Shown piece by piece: positions 45,398 to 52,628 of a stretch of DNA of 64,000 nt. Within the stretch, counting starts at the first letter, position 1. Each line of letters starts with the position of its first letter. The notes beneath the pieces are model-generated. The model was not told the DNA's origin. It made no database searches and saw nothing but the letters and a program-made list of their open reading frames with translations. This DNA is from Epulopiscium sp. Nele67-Bin005 (GTDB lineage Bacteria; Bacillota; Clostridia; Lachnospirales; Cellulosilyticaceae), in contig LNZR01000077.1 in assembly GCA_002007365.1 (NCBI GenBank), positions 1 to 64,000 of the forward strand. The letters are read 5' to 3'. Position numbers and translations under genes: made by a program.

Positions 45398-45690
45398 AAA
45401 ACCCAGATTTCAAAAATCGTGAAGATAGTACATTTTTGTCTTCTCTTTTAAAGTAACCTCTCATAAGAAACCAAAAATCATATTAGAAATAGTTAATCCC
45501 AAAACCTAAATTTCAAAAATCATGAAGATAGTACATTTCTGTCTTCTCTTTTAAAAGTAACTTCTCATAAGAAACTAAAAATCATATTAGAAATAGTTAA
45601 TCCCAAAACCTAAATTTCAAAAATCGTGAAGATAGTACATTTTTGTCCTCTCTTTTAAAAGTAACTTCCCATAAGAAACCAAAAAATCTT
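45398..45690. repeat. Tandem array of a 103-bp unit, about 2.9 copies
   Basis: Units start at 45398, 45501 and 45605, each opening AAAACC and continuing with TTTCAAAAATC, GTGAAGATAGTACATTT and CATAAGAAAC-like blocks. They differ at only a few positions. No open frame crosses them. Inverted, the first 45 bases of each unit match the single family B repeats at 24325 and 63735. The rest of the gap to 45918 holds only the promoter at 45794. Confidence 0.9.
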
Positions 45691-45793
45691 AATAAAATTG
45701 GAGAAATTCCAAAGATAATCTTCATTTATAGACCTTAGATAACATTTCATTTTTAAGATACAAAAATATTTGCTATTTATTGAGCTAAAGATA

Positions 45794-45822
45794 TTGACAT
45801 GTAAATAAATATATGATATTAT
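45794..45822 (+). promoter_or_regulatory. Promoter of the RiPP precursor genes
   Basis: TTGACA (45794-45799), 17 bases, TATTAT (45817-45822): near-consensus and strong, with about 90 bases of leader before the first precursor. Confidence 0.75.
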
Positions 45823-45918
45823 GCAAATGTATTAAATTTTATGTATATAAATTAATATATATTTATATACTTAAGATTAAATAATTGTAAAAATAATTAT
45901 GGAAGGGAGAATATACTT

Positions 45919-46047
45919 ATGGAACTAATGGAAAATAATGTATTAGAGAATACAGAGGTTATACTTAAATCTTTAGATTTATCTGATTTTGAAGATATGG
46001 AAGAAATTGTTACTCCAGGATTTTTTGGTGTAATTATTTGTTGTTAA
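45919..46047 (+). CDS. RiPP precursor peptide 1 (Cys-Cys core)
   Basis: A 42-residue peptide: MELMENNVLENTEVILKSLD, an acidic stretch LSDFEDMEEIV, then TPGFFGVIICC. The first about 31 residues look like a leader (acidic, amphipathic, LDLSDFEDMEE), and the last 11 like a hydrophobic core ending in two cysteines. GGAAGGGAGA lies before the ATG. It is too short for routine calling but is duplicated in tandem, has a strong promoter, and is followed by an M50 peptidase, a radical SAM maturase and an ABC exporter. I know no named precursor with this core. Cys-derived thioethers or epimerised residues are possible products. Confidence 0.85.
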   Translation: MELMENNVLENTEVILKSLDLSDFEDMEEIVTPGFFGVIICC

Positions 46048-46110
46048 TATAAATTTGTATGCTTAAGATTAAATTATGGTAAAAATAATTAGGGGAGGGA
46101 GAATATACTT

Positions 46111-46242
46111 ATGGAACTAATGGAAAATAATGTATTAGAGAATACAGAAGTTACACTTAAATCTTTAGATTTATCTGATTTTGAAGATATGGAAGAAATT
46201 GTTACTCCAGGATTTTTTGGTTTAATTGGTTGTTGTAAGTAA
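46111..46242 (+). CDS. RiPP precursor peptide 2 (Cys-Cys-Lys core)
   Basis: A 43-residue sister of precursor 1. The leader differs by one residue (EVTL for EVIL) and the end reads TPGFFGLIGCCK, with Leu, Gly and a final Lys replacing Val, Ile and the bare CC end. Conservation of TPGFFG and CC with variation between them suggests a defined modified ring. AGGGGAGGGAGA is the RBS. The pair could act together as a two-peptide product or be alternative substrates of one maturase. Confidence 0.85.
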   Translation: MELMENNVLENTEVTLKSLDLSDFEDMEEIVTPGFFGLIGCCK

Positions 46243-46303
46243 TTACGGGAATAACTAATTACTTAATATAATTATATTTAATTATATTGGAATACATTAA
46301 AAT

Positions 46304-46344
46304 AAAATAGGGGAAATTGTTAATAATTTTCTCTATTTTATTGT
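46304..46344 (+). terminator. Stem-loop between precursors and processing genes (partial terminator)
   Basis: AAAATAGGGGAAATT, loop GTTAAT, AATTTTCTCTATTTT: a 15-bp stem with two G-U pairs, ending in ATTG. Its place fits an attenuator that keeps peptide message above enzyme message, a common RiPP layout. Confidence 0.65.
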
Positions 46345-46430
46345 ATTACGATAATATTATTTTTGTAACTTAATATTAATAGACATAGGAGTAGAAACGT
46401 GTATAAAGTATACATTTTTAAATAATAAAG

Positions 46431-47561
46431 ATGAATAAAAATTACGTACCAAAATTGGTTAAAGATGTTAAGTTGTATACATTTAATTCAATTATAACTA
46501 AAGAACCCCTATATTATTTGGGTTCAAAATCCTTAGATAGGACAATAAAAATAAGTAAAAATAAGAAGGATTTAGTGGAAATATTATTAAATAATATTAA
46601 TGGTATAAGTACTGTTAAGGAAATTCAAAAAAAAATGGATTTATCAGATATTACGATTAATGTAGAAGATATCCTAAAAATCTTTGCTAATCAAGGATTT
46701 TTAGAAGGTGGAAATATGATTTATAATTCTGAAATTGATTTAACTAGTAAAACAATGTTTGAAGTTAATATATCCTATGATGTCAAAAAAATTCAAAAAA
46801 TCAGTAAAATTATAGGAATAATTTTACTAATTTTTTTAGTAGGCGCTATTAAGGTTATATTAAGTCAATCTCATTTATTTAGAGAAGAGAACTTATTAGA
46901 TAATTTTTATATTTATCAAACACTTCCATGTTTACTGATGGTAATATTAGTTCATGAATTTAGTCATATATTATTTGCAACTCTATTCAATGTTCCAGTA
47001 AAAAAAGTTAAAGGTGCATTAATATGGGGAATAATTCCTGTTATATTTATAAAGTATAAAAATCTTTATTTTATTTCTCCTTTTAAAAGATTACTTATTA
47101 TATTAGGAGGTGTTATTGGAAATTTTATAGTTAGTTTGTACTGTTTAGGAATATATTTTTATAGTAGACACTCTATATTGTTAAATCTATTTTATCTTAA
47201 TTTAGGTTATATATTTACTAATTTATATCCTCATAAAGCAAGTGATGGTTATTTTGCTTTATGCACATTATTTAATAAGCATAATATAAGAATTTCAGTA
47301 ATAAAATCTATTTTTACTTCCAGAAGAAATTTAAAATCTAATATATTATTAGTAATTTATTTTGGATTAATAATTTTTGCAACTGTAGGGTTAGGAATAG
47401 TATTAAGTGATTTTATTATACTCATATTTGGTCAATATATTAAAGATTACTCAAATTATGTTAAAGGAATTATATATTTAGGACTAGTACTTCAATTAAT
47501 AATTAGGTTTATTAATTTAACACGTTTATATAAGAAAGGAATTACAAATGAGAAATTATAG
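46431..47561 (+). CDS. M50-family membrane metallopeptidase with N-terminal PqqD/RRE-like domain
   Basis: A 376-residue integral membrane protein. Residues about 10-95 look like a winged-helix leader-recognition (PqqD-like) domain: repeated beta strands, then NGISTVKEIQKKMDLSD and ILKIFANQGFLEGG. The M50 site is His175-Glu-Phe-Ser-His179 in a membrane helix, and NLYPHKASDGYFAL supplies the Asp272 ligand. It should bind the leader and cut it within or near the membrane, as proposed for YydH of Bacillus. AGGAG precedes an out-of-frame GTG eight-codon frame (46399-46425) ending 5 bases before this ATG, suggesting reinitiation; the gene's own RBS is weak. It overlaps the next gene by 14 bases. 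Confidence 0.85.
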   Translation: MNKNYVPKLVKDVKLYTFNSIITKEPLYYLGSKSLDRTIKISKNKKDLVEILLNNINGISTVKEIQKKMDLSDITINVEDILKIFANQGFLEGGNMIYNSEIDLTSKTMFEVNISYDVKKIQKISKIIGIILLIFLVGAIKVILSQSHLFREENLLDNFYIYQTLPCLLMVILVHEFSHILFATLFNVPVKKVKGALIWGIIPVIFIKYKNLYFISPFKRLLIILGGVIGNFIVSLYCLGIYFYSRHSILLNLFYLNLGYIFTNLYPHKASDGYFALCTLFNKHNIRISVIKSIFTSRRNLKSNILLVIYFGLIIFATVGLGIVLSDFIILIFGQYIKDYSNYVKGIIYLGLVLQLIIRFINLTRLYKKGITNEKL

Positions 47562-48822
47562 ATTTCATGAAATTAAATGTAATGATAAAAATATTATATT
47601 TGATAGAGATACTTCACAAATATATGTGGGAACATTAAAAGAAAATAATTGGAAAATTTCAGAAAAAGAAAATGGTGATAAAATAAATCAATCAAAATTT
47701 TTATTAAATCCAGAATATAATACATTAATTATTTCTTGTGCAGAAACTTGTAATTTAAGTTGTAAGTATTGTTTTGCTAATGAAGGTACTTATAATTCAT
47801 CAAAAAATCTTATCATGAATGATAAAATGTATGGTCAATTACTGGATAAACTTTTGGTGAAAAATGAACCTTTAAAATCTATTTCTTTATTTGGTGGAGA
47901 ACCTTTATTAGGATTTAAATATATTAAAAATTTTATTAAAAAGTTACAAGAAGGTTATCTTGCCAAAGATTGGCCTCTACCTCTCATAGGTATTGTTACC
48001 AATGGAACACTAATCACAAAAGAAATAGGGGATTTTTTTCAGGAATATAATATTGCTGTTACAATTAGTTTAGATGGCTCAAAAGAATTTAATGATTTAA
48101 ATAGAAAATATCCAAATTCAACCAAAAGTGTTTATGATAAGATAGTATCTAACATATCTAATATAAGGAATAGAACATTTCCTTTAGTTGCAGCCGCTAC
48201 TATTTCTACTGATATTATAAAACAATATCAAAAAGGTGATTATAAAAAATATTTAGAGCATTATCAGTCCCTAGGATTTGATTACGTAGAACACTTTATT
48301 GCTGATAGTCCTATTCCTCTTACCACTGAGGAAATAACAAAAATTGAATTGTATGCAATAGATAAAGTAGAGGTAGTATTTGATAATTTAGTAAATAATA
48401 ATTTATATGTACCTTATGGAGTAATAGGTGTTTTATCAACTATTGTACAAAAAAAATATAGTCCAGAATGTGGAGCAGGACTTACTCAAATGTTTTATTC
48501 AGCAGAAAATGAATTCTATCCTTGTCAAACATATTATGCAGTAAAAGAAAAGCATAGAAATACTTTATATAGAACAGAAATTATAAATTGTCAAGAATGT
48601 TTTTGTGTAAATATTTGTTGTGCATATTGTTCAGGCAGTAGTCTTCTATTCAATGGAAATGAATCATCAGTAATAGAAAGACGATGTGTATATCAAAAAG
48701 CTTTAACAGAGGCAATTATAAAAAATCTTTATATTTATACTAACGACAAAGATTATCGTATAAAGATAGTCAAAAATTTAAAAAAATTAGCTAATACTAA
48801 TTTTAATAGAATAGCCAGATAG
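47548..48822 (+). CDS. Radical SAM/SPASM peptide maturase
   Basis: A 424-residue radical SAM enzyme. Cys68-x3-Cys72-x2-Cys75 (CNLSCKYC) binds the SAM cluster, and FGGEPLLG at 115-122 is the SAM-binding GGE motif. The C-terminal SPASM region holds Cys308, 326, 348, 351, 353, 357, 358, 361 and 380, enough for two auxiliary [4Fe-4S] clusters. About 60 residues precede the radical SAM motif. Such enzymes form thioether or C-C links or epimerise residues in a precursor peptide. The chemistry cannot be told from sequence. It is translationally coupled to the peptidase gene. Confidence 0.9.
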   Translation: MRNYRFHEIKCNDKNIIFDRDTSQIYVGTLKENNWKISEKENGDKINQSKFLLNPEYNTLIISCAETCNLSCKYCFANEGTYNSSKNLIMNDKMYGQLLDKLLVKNEPLKSISLFGGEPLLGFKYIKNFIKKLQEGYLAKDWPLPLIGIVTNGTLITKEIGDFFQEYNIAVTISLDGSKEFNDLNRKYPNSTKSVYDKIVSNISNIRNRTFPLVAAATISTDIIKQYQKGDYKKYLEHYQSLGFDYVEHFIADSPIPLTTEEITKIELYAIDKVEVVFDNLVNNNLYVPYGVIGVLSTIVQKKYSPECGAGLTQMFYSAENEFYPCQTYYAVKEKHRNTLYRTEIINCQECFCVNICCAYCSGSSLLFNGNESSVIERRCVYQKALTEAIIKNLYIYTNDKDYRIKIVKNLKKLANTNFNRIAR

Positions 48823-48831
48823 GAGAAAAAA

Positions 48832-50661
48832 ATGTTTTTTCAAAAATTACTGTATAAAAATTCTGTTTATACTAAAATAGCAATTTTGACGGTTTTAATG
48901 ATAAATACTATTTTTATATCATTTTTTATGATGGTAATAACAGGAATAGATAACATTACTAACGATACTTTAGACCAATCAAAAACTATTATAACCTATC
49001 TATCTTCTTTAGTTTTTCCATGTTCATTAGCAGTATTTTTCTTTCAGTGGATAATTTTTATGTTATATGGCGAGATGATTGAAGCCAGAAATGATTTTAA
49101 TAGCATTCTAAGAAAAATGGGAGTTTCCATAAAGAATATTTATAAAATATATTGGACAGAGTTTGTAGTTTTACAAATAGTTGCTCAACCAATAGCTATA
49201 ATAGGAGCATTTAATTTTTATAACGTAATGATGCAATATTATGGATATGACTCAACAATGGAAGGAACAGGAGTAATTTTAGGGATTACATCTACACTGG
49301 TTACTTCTTTAATTACATTAAGAATGGTATTGAATAAAAATATAGTTACATTTGATAATGTAGGTCACGCTACAAAAAGTAAAGTAACAAAATTTGCATT
49401 TATTAGCAACCATACAAAACAAATAAAATTAATATCAGCCATTATTTTATTTGGGAGTAGCATATATAATTTAATGAATAATAATGTGGATATATTTTTG
49501 TTGTTTACGGTAATAAATATTCTGATTTTTTGGGGTGAAATCCTAGAGAATATTATTAGCAGTGTATGTAAAATATTACCCGATAAATTTAATATTACAT
49601 TATTAATTTTAAAAGGATTTTCCCGAAAAATAAGGGTTATTTCTTATACTATGATACTTGGATTAACATTAGTATTAGGACTTAATGCATTTATTCAAAC
49701 AACAAGAAATCATGCGTATAATAGTGTAATGGAAAACATTAATTATAATTATGTAATAACACACGAACTTTTAACTAATAAAGAAATAGATAATATATTT
49801 AACACTAAACATATATCAGCATTATCATTTAGAGAAAATGAAAATAAAATAGGTTCTAGCACTTTGACAATGTTGGGCGTTGAAAAAAACTATTTTCAAG
49901 AGTATGAAAATATAGAATTAATGTATGGAGATCAAGATTTCATATTTGAAAATTGGGATAATCCAGAATATAACGGAATTATTCTGTGTGAGCATTTAAT
50001 TAATGAAGATAACATCGGACAATCTATAGAATTAACTGTTGATGGTAAATTGGTAAGTTTTGAGATTGTAGGAGGAAGTTCTGTTAATGATTTCTCAAAA
50101 ATGTCTGGTTATGTAAGTAAGGGATTTATACAACAAATTTTAAACCAAGGAGATGTTTCTAATATAACTTTCTTAAAAGAATATAACAATTCTCTGGAGA
50201 ATAATTATACTGTAGAAACTAAACAAGAAATTGCAAATAAAAGTTATACTAAAGCAGTTCAAGGAACATTTATATTAGAAATTACAGCTATCATTGTATT
50301 ATTATCATCATTTTTTATGTTAGCAAATTTTATAATTATTACAGCTAAAAAGAGTAATGTAGATATAGCTAGAATGCGTGCCATGGGAATGCCAGGGCAT
50401 AATATTAATTCCATATATATTTTAACTTATATGTTAATAATTATTGCTTCTGTACCACTTGCTGCCCTGTCAGCTTATGTTGGTGGTAAAAATTTTATGG
50501 TATTAATGTTAGGTCTACCCAATATAAAGTTGGATTTTAATTGGGCATTATTTGGTGGATATATATTAGCATATTTGGTGTTTTTGGTTATGGTATATTA
50601 TACTTTGGCACAAAAGACTATAAAAGAATATATATACGTTTTAAAATCTAAGTCTATATAA
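48832..50661 (+). CDS. FtsX/MacB-type ABC transporter permease of the RiPP cluster
   Basis: A 609-residue membrane protein with about eight hydrophobic segments and a large extracellular domain (about 295-465) before the C-terminal FtsX module (ILEITAIIVLLSSFFMLANF; ARMRAMGMPGHNINSIYIL). Such permeases export peptides or act as BceB-like self-protection pumps. RBS AGGAGAAAAAA, 10 bases after the maturase gene. It works with the ATPase encoded next. ATA, TTA and AAA codons are strikingly common here and through the cluster. Confidence 0.88.
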   Translation: MFFQKLLYKNSVYTKIAILTVLMINTIFISFFMMVITGIDNITNDTLDQSKTIITYLSSLVFPCSLAVFFFQWIIFMLYGEMIEARNDFNSILRKMGVSIKNIYKIYWTEFVVLQIVAQPIAIIGAFNFYNVMMQYYGYDSTMEGTGVILGITSTLVTSLITLRMVLNKNIVTFDNVGHATKSKVTKFAFISNHTKQIKLISAIILFGSSIYNLMNNNVDIFLLFTVINILIFWGEILENIISSVCKILPDKFNITLLILKGFSRKIRVISYTMILGLTLVLGLNAFIQTTRNHAYNSVMENINYNYVITHELLTNKEIDNIFNTKHISALSFRENENKIGSSTLTMLGVEKNYFQEYENIELMYGDQDFIFENWDNPEYNGIILCEHLINEDNIGQSIELTVDGKLVSFEIVGGSSVNDFSKMSGYVSKGFIQQILNQGDVSNITFLKEYNNSLENNYTVETKQEIANKSYTKAVQGTFILEITAIIVLLSSFFMLANFIIITAKKSNVDIARMRAMGMPGHNINSIYILTYMLIIIASVPLAALSAYVGGKNFMVLMLGLPNIKLDFNWALFGGYILAYLVFLVMVYYTLAQKTIKEYIYVLKSKSI

Positions 50662-50681
50662 TAAAAAAGGATAGGGAAACT

Positions 50682-51359
50682 ATGATTAAAATAAGTAATT
50701 TAAATTTTTCTGTACAAGATGGACAGGCAAAAAGAAGAATATTAAATAATGTAAACTTTGTAGCAGATAGAGGTACAGCAACTGTTATAAGTGGGGTTTC
50801 AGGCTCAGGAAAGACAACGTTTTTGCACGCATTAAGTGGAATGTTGCCAGAAATTGATAGTGGTGATATAGTGATGGGAGATGTAGATTTATACAAAATT
50901 GCACCAGATAAAAGAGATGAATTTAGGTTGCATCATATGGGAATTATATTTCAAAACTTTAATTTATTTTCTTATATGAATGTGATGGATAATATTTTAT
51001 TACCGTTTTATGCACAAGGCACTAAGCCTCAAAGTTCGGATATTAATAAGGCGTTAGATATGTTAAATTTGCTACAATTAACTCATATTAATCATCAAAA
51101 ATCGATAGAATTATTATCTGGGGGTGAGCAACAAAGAGTGGCAATAATTAGAGCCTTGATTACTAATCCAGAAATAATTGTTTGTGATGAACCAACAGCA
51201 AATTTGGATCAAAGTAATAGCCATATTTTTTATGAGAATATTTCTAAGCTTGCAAGTTCTGAAAATATTGCAGTAATTATTGTATCTCATGACCCTATAG
51301 CACATCAATATTGTCATTTTTCTTGCAAAATGGTTGATGGAGAGTTAGAAATTTTATAA
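50682..51359 (+). CDS. ABC transporter ATPase of the RiPP cluster (LolD/MacB/BceA type)
   Basis: A 225-residue ATPase. Walker A GVSGSGKTT, Q-loop IIFQNFNLFSYMNV, signature LLSGGEQQRVAIIRAL, Walker B IIVCDEPTANLD and H-loop IIVSHD are intact. It energises the FtsX-type permease upstream, for export of or resistance to the mature peptides. Last gene of the cluster, followed by a strong terminator. The RBS is AAAAAAGGATAGGG. Confidence 0.92.
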   Translation: MIKISNLNFSVQDGQAKRRILNNVNFVADRGTATVISGVSGSGKTTFLHALSGMLPEIDSGDIVMGDVDLYKIAPDKRDEFRLHHMGIIFQNFNLFSYMNVMDNILLPFYAQGTKPQSSDINKALDMLNLLQLTHINHQKSIELLSGGEQQRVAIIRALITNPEIIVCDEPTANLDQSNSHIFYENISKLASSENIAVIIVSHDPIAHQYCHFSCKMVDGELEIL

Positions 51360-51372
51360 AAAATCATATTTA

Positions 51373-51403
51373 GACTATAGACGATTGTTTATAGTCTTTT
51401 TTT
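51373..51403 (+). terminator. Terminator of the RiPP cluster
   Basis: GACTAT and ATAGTC around AGACGATTGTTT, then seven T. Nearly the same hairpin sequence, in reverse, terminates the gene at the right edge of the window (63815-63849). Confidence 0.88.
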
Positions 51404-51546
51404 GATGGAAATTATAAACCAAAATATTCTTTCAAATTTCTTTAAGTTTGCTAAAAAAATTTTTCAATCTCTATATTATAATTAAAGAATAAAAATCGAG
51501 TATGTAAGCAATATTATATTTATGAGCTATTTTGGAGGTGGAGATT

Positions 51547-51576
51547 TTGAAAATTCTAATAGCTAATTTTGCATAA
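51547..51576 (+). CDS. Possible leader peptide upstream of mntP
   Basis: TTG AAA ATT and so on encodes MKILIANFA and stops 16 bases before the mntP start. A strong GGAGGTGGAGA stands before it. AGCTATT and AATAGCT (about 51522-51563) could pair and mask that RBS. It may couple or gate mntP translation. Very short; conservation is unknown. Confidence 0.35.
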   Translation: MKILIANFA

Positions 51577-51592
51577 CAAAGGAGAATTAACA

Positions 51593-52141
51593 GTGAATTT
51601 AAGTAGTATATTTATGATAGGTGTAGGGTTGTCGGCAGATGCTTTTGCCGTATCAATTTGTAAGGGTTTGAGCATGAAAAAGATGTATATTAAAGATGCA
51701 TTAATAATCGCTATATATTTTGGAGTATTTCAGGCTTTGATGCCACTGATAGGATTTGTTTTGGGTACACAGTTTAGTAATTTTGTAAATAATATTGGAC
51801 ACTGGTTAGCATTTGCTATTTTAACATATATAGGGCTGAATTTAATTAAGTCAGGAAATAGTAAAGAAGAAGATGATGGTTTAGATATGGATTTGAGTAT
51901 AAAAGTAATGGTTTCTCTTGCCATAGCCACAAGTATTGATGCTTTAGCTGTGGGAGTTACATTTGCGTTTTTGCAAGTAGAAATTTTGTTAGCCATTTTG
52001 ATAATTGGTCTAACTACTTTTATAATTTGCCTCTTTGGTGTAAAAGTAGGAAATATATTTGGAATAAAGTATAAATCCAAAGCCGAAATATTGGGTGGGA
52101 TTATATTAATTTTAATTGGGACTAGCATTTTGATAACTTAA
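51593..52141 (+). CDS. mntP: Manganese efflux pump MntP
   Basis: A 182-residue MntP-family protein with six membrane helices in two related halves: GLSADAFAVSICKGL in the first and ATSIDALAVGVTFAFL in the second, each with the Asp needed for Mn(II) transport. A frame open back to a TTG at 51569 is rejected because AAAGGAG at 51578-51584 fits the GTG at 51593. MntP genes are often under a yybP-ykoY riboswitch; I could not find its hallmark loops in the upstream 190 bases. Confidence 0.9.
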   Translation: MNLSSIFMIGVGLSADAFAVSICKGLSMKKMYIKDALIIAIYFGVFQALMPLIGFVLGTQFSNFVNNIGHWLAFAILTYIGLNLIKSGNSKEEDDGLDMDLSIKVMVSLAIATSIDALAVGVTFAFLQVEILLAILIIGLTTFIICLFGVKVGNIFGIKYKSKAEILGGIILILIGTSILIT

Positions 52142-52251
52142 ATCTTAAAATTTTCTTTCAATTTATTCTACAAATTCTAAAGAGATTTTTGTTTTTTGTA
52201 TGTATAGTGTACTTATAGAATATAAATAAAATAATTATTTTCATAAGGAGC

Positions 52252-52356
52252 AGTTTAGAGCAAAGTGAAATTCAATCTAAGTTATACGATTTGACTTTTT
52301 GTCTGTAATAAGCTATAATAGTTTAGATGAAAACGAAATTCAATCTAAGTTATACG
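52252..52356 (+). repeat. 68-bp offset partial duplication at the start of a small membrane gene
   Basis: AGTTTAGA followed by GAAATTCAATCTAAGTTATA and CG occurs at 52252-52288 and again at 52320-52356. The offset of 68 is not a multiple of three, so the first copy reads in another frame and stops. Confidence 0.7.
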
Positions 52357-52595
52357 CTTGGTCATCATTTATAGAAATTTTATTTGGTGTATTAGTGCTA
52401 ATAGCTTATATTGTAGGAGGAATTGGAGGATTATTTTGTGTAGATTTTCAATCATTATTTACAAATGTAGAATATTTTAATCTAGTTGATGCCTTGTTAA
52501 TAATTATTGCAATAATTTTATTATTTGTAGAAAGAAAATATTTATACGTTTCAAAATTAGACAATAAACATTTGGAAAATATTAAAGTTACCTAG
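52299..52595 (+). CDS. Small two-helix membrane protein, possibly with a damaged start
   Basis: A 98-residue frame opening at a TTG: SLDENEIQSKLYAWSSFIEI, then two hydrophobic helices (FGVLVLIAYIVGGIGGLF and VDALLIIIAIILLFVE) and a polar tail. No RBS stands before this TTG. A good AAGGAG lies at 52244, ahead of the first copy of a duplicated segment, but that copy is frame-shifted by the 68-base offset. The gene may therefore be a duplication-damaged remnant, or it may start at an unusual codon. I do not recognise the family. Confidence 0.45.
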   Translation: MSVISYNSLDENEIQSKLYAWSSFIEILFGVLVLIAYIVGGIGGLFCVDFQSLFTNVEYFNLVDALLIIIAIILLFVERKYLYVSKLDNKHLENIKVT

Positions 52596-52628
52596 TCGTA
52601 TTAATTTATAGGAGAGTGAAATTTTTAT

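Larger units (their letters stand above)
45862..46242 (+). repeat. Tandem duplication of the precursor gene unit (192 bp)
   Basis: CTTAAGATT occurs at 45870 and 46062 and the start codons at 45919 and 46111, both 192 bases apart. Leader, RBS and most of the coding region are nearly identical between copies. Changes cluster in the last few codons, the core of the peptide. Confidence 0.9.

Noticed and set aside
51404-51592. yybP-ykoY manganese riboswitch upstream of mntP
   Set aside because: Looked for because of the downstream gene, but the conserved internal loops could not be found by eye.
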